This document shows, piece after piece, positions 9,078-17,003 of a stretch of DNA of 64,000 nucleotides. The translations under genes and the position numbers were made by a program. This DNA is from CALBPI01 sp038529355 (GTDB lineage: Bacteria > Pseudomonadota > Gammaproteobacteria > Steroidobacterales > Woeseiaceae), in contig JBCBDU010000001.1 of assembly GCA_038529355.1 (NCBI GenBank), positions 90,821 to 154,820 on the forward strand, written 5' to 3'. How positions within the stretch are numbered: position 1 is the first letter of the stretch; each line of letters starts with the position of its first letter. The notes under the pieces were generated by a model, which saw only the letters and a program-made list of their open reading frames with translations, searched no databases and was not told the origin of the DNA.

Positions 9078-9104
9078 TAAAGTTAGGCCGGCAAGTGCCG
9101 CTAA
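9078..9104 (+). promoter_or_regulatory. Sigma-28 (FliA) promoter for flgM
   Basis: TAAAGTTA, an 11-base spacer, then GCCGCTAA. This agrees closely with the flagellar sigma-28 consensus TAAAGTTT-N11-GCCGATAA. It ends about 40 bases before the flgM start codon. FliA-dependent transcription of its own anti-sigma factor gene is the classic late-class feedback arrangement. Confidence 0.85.
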
Positions 9105-9143
9105 CTCAACTGTAAACCTATTTCATGATAAAGGATCATGGTT

Positions 9144-9458
9144 ATGTCTAACGACATCGACAGCATTTCATCAGGCAATCTTGCGAAAATCAGCGAATCG
9201 ACTGGCAGTCGTCGGGTCGACGCTGAACGCAGTGAACAGGCACCTCAGCAACGCGCTGACGCGCCCGCCGGAGACACCGTCGCGTTAACCGATAGCGCCC
9301 GGATCGTCGAGCGTGCTGCCAGCAAACTGGCCGATGCGCCATCGATCAACCCTGCGTTAGTCGACAGCGTTCGCGAGCAGATCGACAACGGCAGTTATCA
9401 GATCGATGACCAGGCGGTTGCCGACAAGATACTGCGTAGCGATCAAGAGCGCGGTTAA
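9144..9458 (+). CDS. flgM: Anti-sigma-28 factor FlgM
   Basis: 104 residues from the ATG at 9144. An ATG two codons upstream (9138) is only a base or two from the AAGGA site, so the later one is chosen. The C-terminal half (DTVALTDSARIVERAASKLA, then ALVDSVREQIDNGSYQID and VADKILRSD) is the conserved FlgM sigma-28 binding region. The N-terminal half is polar and probably disordered, as needed for export through the flagellar channel. FlgM holds FliA inactive until the hook is complete. flgN follows after 4 bp. Confidence 0.94.
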   Translation: MSNDIDSISSGNLAKISESTGSRRVDAERSEQAPQQRADAPAGDTVALTDSARIVERAASKLADAPSINPALVDSVREQIDNGSYQIDDQAVADKILRSDQERG

Positions 9459-9462
9459 ATCG

Positions 9463-9957
9463 ATGAGCAACAGTGCCGCGCTGCAGCAGCGTCGAACGCA
9501 ACTGCAAGAAATCCTGACGCAAACTCAGCGCTCATGCGAGCGATTGCGCAATGCGCTCAGCGATGAACGAGATGCGCTGCGCTCGAACGATACGGTGCAG
9601 CTGGATACAGCCGTCGGTCGCAAGAAACTGCACCTTGCAGATCTTGAGAAACTCGAACAGCGGCGCCGCGCGTTGCTGGCCGCATGCAAGCTAAAGGATG
9701 ACTTGCCGGCTATGCAGCGCTTTGTAACCAGCAGCGATGCCGACGGATCGCTGACCAAATTGTGGCAAGCAACGATGGAGCTGGTTGCCGAATGTCGCGA
9801 TACAAACAACACCAATGGCGCGATCATCGCCGCCCAGCGACAACACAACAGTAAAACCCTTGGCGTGTTGCGCGATCAGCCGGAGGCGCCCGAGACGTAC
9901 GGCCCAGAAGGCAAAACGGAAACGACCGGACAGTACCGCGCGTTGGCGGAAGTCTGA
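9463..9957 (+). CDS. flgN: Flagellar export chaperone FlgN-like
   Basis: 164 residues from MSNSAALQQRRTQLQEILTQ. The predicted protein is almost all helix, rich in Gln, Arg and Leu, with a conserved-looking QRRRALLAACKL segment and a C-terminal stretch ending TYGPEGKTETTGQYRALAEV. The size, helical character and position directly after flgM match FlgN, the chaperone for FlgK and FlgL. Sequence conservation in this family is low, so the call leans on context. It starts 4 bp after flgM and is presumably under the same sigma-28 promoter. Confidence 0.85.
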   Translation: MSNSAALQQRRTQLQEILTQTQRSCERLRNALSDERDALRSNDTVQLDTAVGRKKLHLADLEKLEQRRRALLAACKLKDDLPAMQRFVTSSDADGSLTKLWQATMELVAECRDTNNTNGAIIAAQRQHNSKTLGVLRDQPEAPETYGPEGKTETTGQYRALAEV

Positions 9958-10002
9958 TCGTCCTGACAACGAAAAACGACCATCAATGACAAGGAGTCAG
10001 TC

Positions 10003-10203
10003 ATGTTGATCGTCAGCCGGCGGAACGCCGAATCCATTTTGATCGAGCCTGCCGAAGGTATTGATCCAAGCACACCGCTCGGCGAGGTTTTCGGCGACGG
10101 ACCTATTGAAATCACCATATTCTCCGGCGCCGGTCACCGAGTAAAGATGGGTGTCGATGCGCCGCGGGCACTGTCCATCTGGCGCAAGGACGCAGACCAG
10201 TAA
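10003..10203 (+). CDS. CsrA-like post-transcriptional regulator with an insertion
   Basis: A 66-residue protein starting MLIVSRRNAESILIEP and ending VKMGVDAPRALSIWRKDADQ. This lines up with CsrA/RsmA at beta-1 (MLILTRR in E. coli) and at the GVNAPKEVSVHR segment; the Arg corresponding to E. coli Arg44 is kept. Between beta-2 and beta-3 there are about 15 extra residues (PAEGIDPSTPLGEVFGDG). CsrA proteins bind GGA-containing mRNA leaders. An AAGGAG site precedes the ATG. The gene follows flgMN by 45 bp, so it could be co-expressed with late flagellar genes. It may be a specialised flagellar paralogue rather than the global CsrA. Confidence 0.8.
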   Translation: MLIVSRRNAESILIEPAEGIDPSTPLGEVFGDGPIEITIFSGAGHRVKMGVDAPRALSIWRKDADQ

Positions 10204-10294
10204 ATCGCCAGTATTTGTATTTGATGCACCGAAAGGCGATGCGGCGAAACGAAACAAATGGACAGCGTTCGGTATGCGGCTAGCGCAGCACCCT

Positions 10295-11053
10295 TCAAAC
10301 CACTTTTAAACTCGGTCGCTCAGAAGACTTTAGGGGTTCGATACTAGGTCGGCTCGGGTTTTTGGCTGCGGCCTCCAAACCACCAGGCAGCATCAGCTCG
10401 ACGCATAGGCCGCCTGAGCCTGCCTGTCTCATATTCAATCGCCCACCTGCGGCACGCACTTCCTGATCGCAAATCGCCAAGCCCAGACCAGCTGCACCGG
10501 CGCGGCCGCCAGTTTTGACGAACGGCTCCTTGATTCTAGAGATAAACCCGTCCGCAACCCCAGGGCCATTGTCTTCAATGACTATGCAGATTGACTCGTC
10601 ATCGACCTGAGTCACTTCAACATCCAGTCGAAGCGTTACCGGCTTGTCGTGATGTTGGACTGCGTTCGTCATGATTTCGGTAAGCGTGCCGCGCACAACG
10701 TCCGGATCAGCGATCAACACATCACGCGAACAAGTCAGGTGCAGTTGCGCTTCGATGCCGGGGGATATCTTGCCAAACAGCGTTTGCACCAAATCGGTCA
10801 CGCTGAACGGCTCCGCGCGGTATGTGCGCTCACCAGCGCGGCAGTAGCGAATCAATTCAGATACGAACCTGTCTATGTGCGCTAACCTTACATCCAGCAT
10901 ACCAATCGCGTGCATCGTCGCATCTGCATCTTCACGCAACACATCTTCGCGTGCGTAAGCCGATAACTGACGCGCCGAGCGTATCAATGCCGCAAGGTCG
11001 TGCGACAGGACTCGAGCGACGGTTTCTGGGTTGCCAGGCAATCCGCCGGTCAT
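10295..11053 (-). CDS. Sensor histidine kinase, cytosolic
   Basis: 252 residues with no membrane segment. A HisKA-like helix contains the H-box (VARVLSHDLAALIRSARQLS). The HATPase_c domain has an N-box (TEIMTNAVQHHD), G1 (EDNGPGVADG) and G2 (GAAGLGLAICDQEVRAAGG). No sensor domain is present, so input must come from a partner. Its start codon overlaps the stop of the upstream REC-GGDEF-EAL gene by 4 bases (ATGA), which strongly suggests the two form one kinase and response-regulator pair. The C-terminal tail (about 25 residues, Pro and Ser rich) is of unknown role. Confidence 0.88.
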   Translation of the reverse strand: MTGGLPGNPETVARVLSHDLAALIRSARQLSAYAREDVLREDADATMHAIGMLDVRLAHIDRFVSELIRYCRAGERTYRAEPFSVTDLVQTLFGKISPGIEAQLHLTCSRDVLIADPDVVRGTLTEIMTNAVQHHDKPVTLRLDVEVTQVDDESICIVIEDNGPGVADGFISRIKEPFVKTGGRAGAAGLGLAICDQEVRAAGGRLNMRQAGSGGLCVELMLPGGLEAAAKNPSRPSIEPLKSSERPSLKVV

Positions 11054-12789
11054 GGATGTATACGGGCGTCAGCAGACAGCCCCGGTATCGCACGCAAAAT
11101 ACCAGTGACCGTTTTCTTGCGATCTGACAAGTAGTGTTCGCGAATCGCAGCCACCGGCATTGGCTCACCGTAATAATTGCCCTGCACGCTGTCGCAACCC
11201 AGCGCTTTCAGCGCGCGCAATTGCGCTTTGGTTTCAACCCCGACACCACCCACTTTTAACTGTAGATTGTGCGCCAACGTTGCAATAGAGCGCACGATCG
11301 CGTCGGTCTTGCGGTCACCCAATGACTCGACAAAGCTGCGGGCAATACAAATACCGTCCAACGGAAAATCGTTCAAATAACTCATTGCCGAATAGCCGGT
11401 GCCGAAATCGTTCAGCCAGATACTGATCCCCATTTCCTGCAGCTCCTGCAGCGCATCGCGAGTTTCCGAGTACTCCGCACGCAGCACGGATTCAGTCAGA
11501 TCAAACTGGATCAACCGCGGGTCAACGTCGGAATCTTCAATCAAGTGCTGCACGCAGGTCAGGATGTCCGGACGAAGGATGTGCGATGCGGAAACATTAA
11601 TTGCAACCGGCACCACATCCAGACAGTCTTGTTGCCACGTGGACAGATCGGACATGACTCGCTGCATGACCCATTCATCAATCGCAGAAACCATACCATT
11701 GTCTTCGGCGAATGGAATAAACTCTGCGGGTTCGATCAGACCATGGTTTGGATGGTTCCAACGCACCAAAGCTTCCAACCCGACCAGTTCGTGTGACTGC
11801 GCACAGGCCTTGGGTTGGTAGTAGACCTCAAACTGCTCGTGAGCAATAGCCTGTGTCAGCTCTTTAAGGCGTCGGTTGCGGGCGTCGGCACTCTCGTTCA
11901 ATTTTGAGGAGTAGAACAGAACGCTATTGCGACCGCTGCGCTTGGCTTGATACATCGCAATGTCTGAACGGGTTAGTAGATCCTCGGCGTCGCCCGCGTC
12001 GTGGGGAAACAGTGCAATACCAATACTGGCGCCGATCGTTACCGAATGACCGCCGACTACGAATGGAATCTGCAAAGCTTCGATTACCTTTCCAGCTACC
12101 ACCTCAGCGTCAAGAGGCGAGCAAATTGCCTCTGCAAGTATCGCGAACTCGTCACCACCAAGCCGACCGACCAGATCACCTGATCGCACGCAATTTCGAA
12201 ACCGCATCGCAACCTGAGACAGCAATTCATCGCCTGCGTGGTGTCCAAGGGTATCGTTCACTTCCTTGAATTCGTTCAGGTCAATAAACAACAGCGCCAT
12301 CAACTCGCCACTGCGTTCAGCATGCCCGATGGCTTTCAATAACTGACGATTGAATCGCTGGCGGTTTGAAAGCCGAGTGAGTTGATCGTAATCGGCGAGA
12401 TCACGCAAGCGTTGCTCGCCCTTCTTGCGCTCGATAGCGTAGCGCAACGTACGCAAGAATGGTGCACCGATGGATTCGCCTTTGGCGACATACTCTTCAA
12501 CGCCTAGTCGCGCCGCGGACAGTGCTGTGTGCTCGTTGTCATCGCCGCTGAGTACGACAATAGGCAGCGATTCGTTGATGCGCTGCAACTCTTTAATGGT
12601 ACCTAGTCCGAAACTATCGGGTAGCGACAAATCCAACAACGCCACATCGAAATCGCTAGCGTCGATTGCTTTTCTGGCATCGCGTATCGTTGGCACTGCT
12701 GTAACATTAATTGCGCGATCAACGCGCTGCAACGAAACTTTCACCATTTCGGCGTCAGCTTCGTTATCCTCGACAACCAATACTTCCAT
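11050..12789 (-). CDS. Response regulator with GGDEF and degenerate EAL domain
   Basis: 579 residues. REC domain about 1-125 (VLVVEDNEADAEM; phospho-acceptor Asp in VALLDLSLPDS). GGDEF about 140-300 with an intact RLGGDEFAIL active site and an RSGD inhibitory site five residues before it, so a working diguanylate cyclase is likely. EAL about 315-560 keeps EALVRWNHP and DLTES, but reads NDFGTGYS where DDFGTGYS is expected, GICIARSF in place of LKIDRSF, and GGVGVET in place of VAEGVET. Metal-binding and catalytic residues are therefore lost, and the domain is probably a c-di-GMP sensor or scaffold. It forms an operon with the kinase at 10295-11053. Confidence 0.93.
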   Translation of the reverse strand: MEVLVVEDNEADAEMVKVSLQRVDRAINVTAVPTIRDARKAIDASDFDVALLDLSLPDSFGLGTIKELQRINESLPIVVLSGDDNEHTALSAARLGVEEYVAKGESIGAPFLRTLRYAIERKKGEQRLRDLADYDQLTRLSNRQRFNRQLLKAIGHAERSGELMALLFIDLNEFKEVNDTLGHHAGDELLSQVAMRFRNCVRSGDLVGRLGGDEFAILAEAICSPLDAEVVAGKVIEALQIPFVVGGHSVTIGASIGIALFPHDAGDAEDLLTRSDIAMYQAKRSGRNSVLFYSSKLNESADARNRRLKELTQAIAHEQFEVYYQPKACAQSHELVGLEALVRWNHPNHGLIEPAEFIPFAEDNGMVSAIDEWVMQRVMSDLSTWQQDCLDVVPVAINVSASHILRPDILTCVQHLIEDSDVDPRLIQFDLTESVLRAEYSETRDALQELQEMGISIWLNDFGTGYSAMSYLNDFPLDGICIARSFVESLGDRKTDAIVRSIATLAHNLQLKVGGVGVETKAQLRALKALGCDSVQGNYYGEPMPVAAIREHYLSDRKKTVTGILRAIPGLSADARIHP

Positions 12790-12970
12790 TGTATTCAGAT
12801 CCTTCCCAGCTCTGGGTCCGCTACATCCTTACAGCGACCATCTGGGGCCGAGCTTTACACGATTGGCGCAGAAAAAACGGGATTATGTCTGATTTTTGGT
12901 ATTCCGTGACTGTTCTGGTTCCCCACTAAAGATGGTCACATCTGTGCCGCTACAACCTACTCACTGAGAA

Positions 12971-14767
12971 TTGGTTGAACGGGCCGCTGTACCGACCAAG
13001 CGGCGTCATGTGCGAGGGATAGCGCGAGTGATTAGGCAAAACAGTCTGCATGAACTGATCGAGCGTAACGTTGAACTGGCAGCGCCGCGTGCTTCCGGCA
13101 ACGGTATTGCACTGAACTGCCACATAGATTCGGGCTGCAAACGGATCTTCAATTTCGATGATTGGTATATCACGCAGATTATTAATAACCTGCTCAGCAA
13201 CGCATTGAAATACACAGAGCAGGGATCCGTCACCGTTACGGCGCGTTGCACGGCTGCGGGCAGCGAGCTCGACACCTACCATTACGAAATTGCGATTACC
13301 GATACCGGCCCTGGGATTGACACTGACATACGCCGCGTCATGTTTGCTTTGCCCGAACAACGCGAGAGCATGCCGCAACATCCGGAGGTCGGCGTCGGAC
13401 TGGTCATTGCCAAACAACTATGCGACATGATCAATGCAATTTTGACCGTGCAGCCCGCCGCTACCGGCGGCACGGTTGCTGTTGTCGCTGGCACAATCAA
13501 TACCGCTGTTCACGACACACGCAACTCATCGCCGGTCAGCGATGCCCTGCGCAACACCCAGGCTTTGATCGTCGATACCGATATGGCGGCTCGACGTTTA
13601 CTCGAGGCACATCTGCGCTCGTGGGATATCGATGTGCATTCGGTACTCGACGTGGAGTCAGCCATTGAGCACGCTCAGGCCGCTGCGCAGAAAAATCAAT
13701 CGATCAGTATGGTGCTAGTCAGTCACGATCGCTCGGAAGCCGAAATCGAGCGCCTGTTAAAAAGTATGGATGCCTGTCCGCAGCACGCCGACACGCTATT
13801 GGTCATTCTGGGCTCCAACCCGACAAACAGCGGTGTCACGCGCGTCGCTTCCGAGGGCACCGACAGCATCACGCTCAGCAAGCCTGTCAGACCGTCAGAG
13901 CTGTACAATTGCATCTCGCAACATCCGCATATCGTGTCGCGAATTCGCTCTGACAATGTAGCGCCGCAGTCGGCGAACGACGCGACGGATGCAGAGCAAT
14001 CACACGTGCTGCTCGTCGAGGACAACGTGGTTAACCAATGCGTTGCAGCCGAAATCCTGAAACGGATTGGCGCCCACGTGACGATCGCCAGCAACGGGCT
14101 TGAGGCGATCAAATGCCTGCAGACGGAGACTTTCGACTTTGTCTTTATGGATTGCCAAATGCCGCAGATGGACGGCTTTGAAGCGACACGAAAAATCCGT
14201 AGCGAATTGAAAATTAAGACGCTACCGATCGTTGCGCTGACCGCCAATGCACTTGCCGGTGATCGGCAGCTTTGCATGGAAGCCGGCATGAGCGACTACC
14301 TGACGAAACCGTTCACACGGGACCAGATCGCTGCCATGCTCGACAAGTGGATCGGCACCCAGAGTGAGACTGATACACGCCCCGACCTCGACATCGGTGT
14401 CGAAGACAGCACACTGATCGACGCCGACGCGCTGGAGCAGATCCGGCAACTCGATACCGATGGTCAAACAACGATTTTCGACGAAATCATTAACGAGTAC
14501 TTGTCGTCATCTCGCACACTGATCAAACAAATTGATGATGCGACCCTTGCCGCGAACCCCGAAGGTGTTGCGCGCGTATCGCATGCACTCAAATCCAGCA
14601 GCGCTGCGGTGGGTTTAACCCGATTCGCCAAGCAATGCGCCGACCTGGAGCGTCTCGGCATACGAGGCGACGTCGAGGCCATCACGGAGCTGTGGCAATC
14701 GGCGCAACCGGTGTACAAACGCTCGGTGATGTTACTCGCCAACCAACAAACAGCGCGGGTCGCTTGA
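12971..14767 (+). CDS. Hybrid kinase-like protein: HATPase, two REC, Hpt, no HisKA
   Basis: 598 residues from a TTG at 12971; a GTG at 13028 preceded by GAGGG is an equally good start. In-frame stop TGA at 12965 rules out a longer product. Order: HATPase_c (about 30-180; N-box NNLLSNALKYT, G1 TDTGPGID, G2 VGVGLVIAKQL), a receiver-like domain with no proper acidic pocket (about 195-310), a full REC (about 335-455; VLLVEDNVVNQ, FMDCQMPQMDG, LTKPF) and an Hpt domain (about 500-598; VSHALKSSSAAVG with the phospho-His). The HisKA dimerisation and phosphorylation helix and any sensor are absent. It sits 1 bp ahead of the GGDEF-EAL gene, so the two are likely co-transcribed and may form a relay. Confidence 0.88.
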   Translation: MVERAAVPTKRRHVRGIARVIRQNSLHELIERNVELAAPRASGNGIALNCHIDSGCKRIFNFDDWYITQIINNLLSNALKYTEQGSVTVTARCTAAGSELDTYHYEIAITDTGPGIDTDIRRVMFALPEQRESMPQHPEVGVGLVIAKQLCDMINAILTVQPAATGGTVAVVAGTINTAVHDTRNSSPVSDALRNTQALIVDTDMAARRLLEAHLRSWDIDVHSVLDVESAIEHAQAAAQKNQSISMVLVSHDRSEAEIERLLKSMDACPQHADTLLVILGSNPTNSGVTRVASEGTDSITLSKPVRPSELYNCISQHPHIVSRIRSDNVAPQSANDATDAEQSHVLLVEDNVVNQCVAAEILKRIGAHVTIASNGLEAIKCLQTETFDFVFMDCQMPQMDGFEATRKIRSELKIKTLPIVALTANALAGDRQLCMEAGMSDYLTKPFTRDQIAAMLDKWIGTQSETDTRPDLDIGVEDSTLIDADALEQIRQLDTDGQTTIFDEIINEYLSSSRTLIKQIDDATLAANPEGVARVSHALKSSSAAVGLTRFAKQCADLERLGIRGDVEAITELWQSAQPVYKRSVMLLANQQTARVA

Positions 14768-14768
14768 T

Positions 14769-17003
14769 ATGACAGCCAGTTTTACAGGCGTATACCGCAG
14801 CATCACGGCTTCGTTCGAGGGCCGACCTCCGCTCGTGCTCATCGTCGACGATGAAGCAACGATCCGGTTGATGACGCGACGTTTCCTCGAACATGCTGAT
14901 TTTATGGTTGTCGATGCCGCGTCCGGTGAGGCTGCGCAAAAGCAGATCCAGCGTATCGAACCCGATGTCATCCTGCTTGATGTCGACATGCCGGGTATGG
15001 ACGGCTATGAACTCACGCGCTGGATACGCAGCCAACCGAAAACACGCTATACGCCGATCGTCATGATCACCGGCCGCGAAGATCCGGAATCCGTGAACGC
15101 CGCGTATGAGGTTGGCGCGACCGACTTCATCGTCAAGCCCATCGCGTGGCCGGTGCTCTCGCATCGCGTGCGTTATATTCTGCGTGGCTCTGAGACGCAG
15201 CTGGCCCTGCGCGACTCGCATGCGCGCGTCAAGGCCATTGTTGAGGCTCTGCCCGATCGGCTGTTCTCGCTGGACGAATCCGGACGTGTCATTGGTGACA
15301 ACAACTCGTTGCTCAGTTTCGAAGCCAGCAGCAGTTCGGGAACGACGACTTCGCTGCGCACTGGCGCATGGAGTGCCTATGAGCACGCATTCCGGCAGGA
15401 AATCGAGCGCGTAACGTCAAACATCATTGGATCGGTGTTGCGTGACGATGAGCTGGACGAGACAGCGATCAGTCTGATGGATGACAACAACAAGATGCGC
15501 CACTACGAAGTACGCGTCGTCAAACAGTCTGAAAAAAATGGACTGGCAGTTGTGCGCGACGTGACTGAACAAAAGGAGGCCGTCAGCAAAATCCATCAGC
15601 TTGCGTACTACGATTCGCTGACGGGGCTACCGAACCGGCAGTTCTTCTCCAGCGAGCTACGCGCCTGCATGGAGCGATGCAAGGAAAGTCAGGAGCAATT
15701 TGCGCTGCTGTACGTCGATCTTGATCACTTCAAGCGCATTAATGACACGTTGGGGCATACCACCGGTGATGAATTGCTGAAGATGGTCGCTGATCGGCTG
15801 CAGCGCTGCTTGCGCGCGACCGACGTGCTTGCACTACGCGATGACAATGAAGCCTACATGGAAGGCAACATTGCACGCTTGGGTGGCGATGAATTCACGT
15901 TGATCATCCATGGTGCAGAATCAGTCGACAACATTGAAAATGTCGCCAATCGCATTATCGATACGCTCAAGGTGCCGTTCGAATTCTCTGGCCATGAGTT
16001 TGTTGTTACGCCCAGCATCGGCATCGCGATCTATCCGTCCGATGGCGAAGATGAGGAGACTCTGCTCAAGACTGCCGATGTCGCGATGTACCAGGCCAAG
16101 CAGGCCGGTCGCTCCGGTTACTCTTTCTGCACTGAAACAACATCTGTGCGCTCTCTGGAAAGACTTGATCTCGAACTGGACTTGCGTCGGGCCATTGAGG
16201 CAAAACAATTCGAGCTGCACTATCAACCGAAAGTCAACGCCAGCAACTGGCAGTTAATCGGTGTTGAGGCACTGCTGCGTTGGCGACACCCGACGCGCGG
16301 CTGGATATCGCCGGCGCGCATCGTACCCATTGCTGAGGACACCGGACTAATCGTTCCGATCGGTCGCTGGATCATCAGCGAAGCGTGTCGCCAAATGGCC
16401 GCATGGCAGGCTGAGGGACTCCGTGCAGTACCGATCTCGGTTAATCTCTCCAGTCAGCAATTCTGGCAAGACGACATCGCTTCGGTCGTCGAGGCAGCAC
16501 TGGGCACTTACGATATTCCGGCCGACATGCTAGAGCTGGAGTTGACTGAGGGCGTGTTGATGCGCGATGTAAAACAAACGCGCGATGCCTTGCAACTACT
16601 CAAGCAGACGGGCGTATCGCTCGCTGTCGATGATTTTGGTACCGGCTACTCGTCGCTTGCGTATCTGCGGCAGTTCCCTCTGGATGCATTGAAAATCGAC
16701 CGCTCGTTCGTCGACGACTTGCCGCAGGAAGATGCTGCCGCGATTTGTAACGCCATCATCAGCATGGCGCAGAGCCTGAACCTGATGGTCGTCGCCGAAG
16801 GCGTCGAGAACCGCGCACAACTGGATTATCTGACGCAGCAACAGTGCGATCAGATTCAGGGTTACTTCTTCAGCAAACCGCTCGCCGCCAGCGCGCTGGA
16901 ACAGGTACTACGCGATAGTGACTTCTTTAGCAGAATCGTCAGCGAATCCGGCGCTCAATCCGTATCGCCTGCCAATGTCGCAGCCAGTGCGTCGGCGATG
17001 TAG
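14769..17003 (+). CDS. REC-PAS-GGDEF-EAL dual c-di-GMP protein
   Basis: 744 residues. REC (about 15-135; VLIVDDEATIRLM, ILLDVDMPGMDG, FIVKPI), a PAS-like region (about 150-275, RVKAIVEALPDRLFSLDESG), GGDEF (about 280-455) with intact ARLGGDEFTLII, and EAL (about 465-715) with GVEALLRWRHP, ELTEGVLM, VDDFGTGYSSLAYL, ALKIDRSFVDDL and VVAEGVEN, all catalytic residues kept. An extra stretch of about 14 residues (LRDDNEAYMEGNI) lies between the RATD inhibitory-site-like motif and GGDEF. The protein can probably both make and break c-di-GMP. Its 3' end overlaps the convergent aminotransferase gene by 49 bp. Confidence 0.94.
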   Translation: MTASFTGVYRSITASFEGRPPLVLIVDDEATIRLMTRRFLEHADFMVVDAASGEAAQKQIQRIEPDVILLDVDMPGMDGYELTRWIRSQPKTRYTPIVMITGREDPESVNAAYEVGATDFIVKPIAWPVLSHRVRYILRGSETQLALRDSHARVKAIVEALPDRLFSLDESGRVIGDNNSLLSFEASSSSGTTTSLRTGAWSAYEHAFRQEIERVTSNIIGSVLRDDELDETAISLMDDNNKMRHYEVRVVKQSEKNGLAVVRDVTEQKEAVSKIHQLAYYDSLTGLPNRQFFSSELRACMERCKESQEQFALLYVDLDHFKRINDTLGHTTGDELLKMVADRLQRCLRATDVLALRDDNEAYMEGNIARLGGDEFTLIIHGAESVDNIENVANRIIDTLKVPFEFSGHEFVVTPSIGIAIYPSDGEDEETLLKTADVAMYQAKQAGRSGYSFCTETTSVRSLERLDLELDLRRAIEAKQFELHYQPKVNASNWQLIGVEALLRWRHPTRGWISPARIVPIAEDTGLIVPIGRWIISEACRQMAAWQAEGLRAVPISVNLSSQQFWQDDIASVVEAALGTYDIPADMLELELTEGVLMRDVKQTRDALQLLKQTGVSLAVDDFGTGYSSLAYLRQFPLDALKIDRSFVDDLPQEDAAAICNAIISMAQSLNLMVVAEGVENRAQLDYLTQQQCDQIQGYFFSKPLAASALEQVLRDSDFFSRIVSESGAQSVSPANVAASASAM

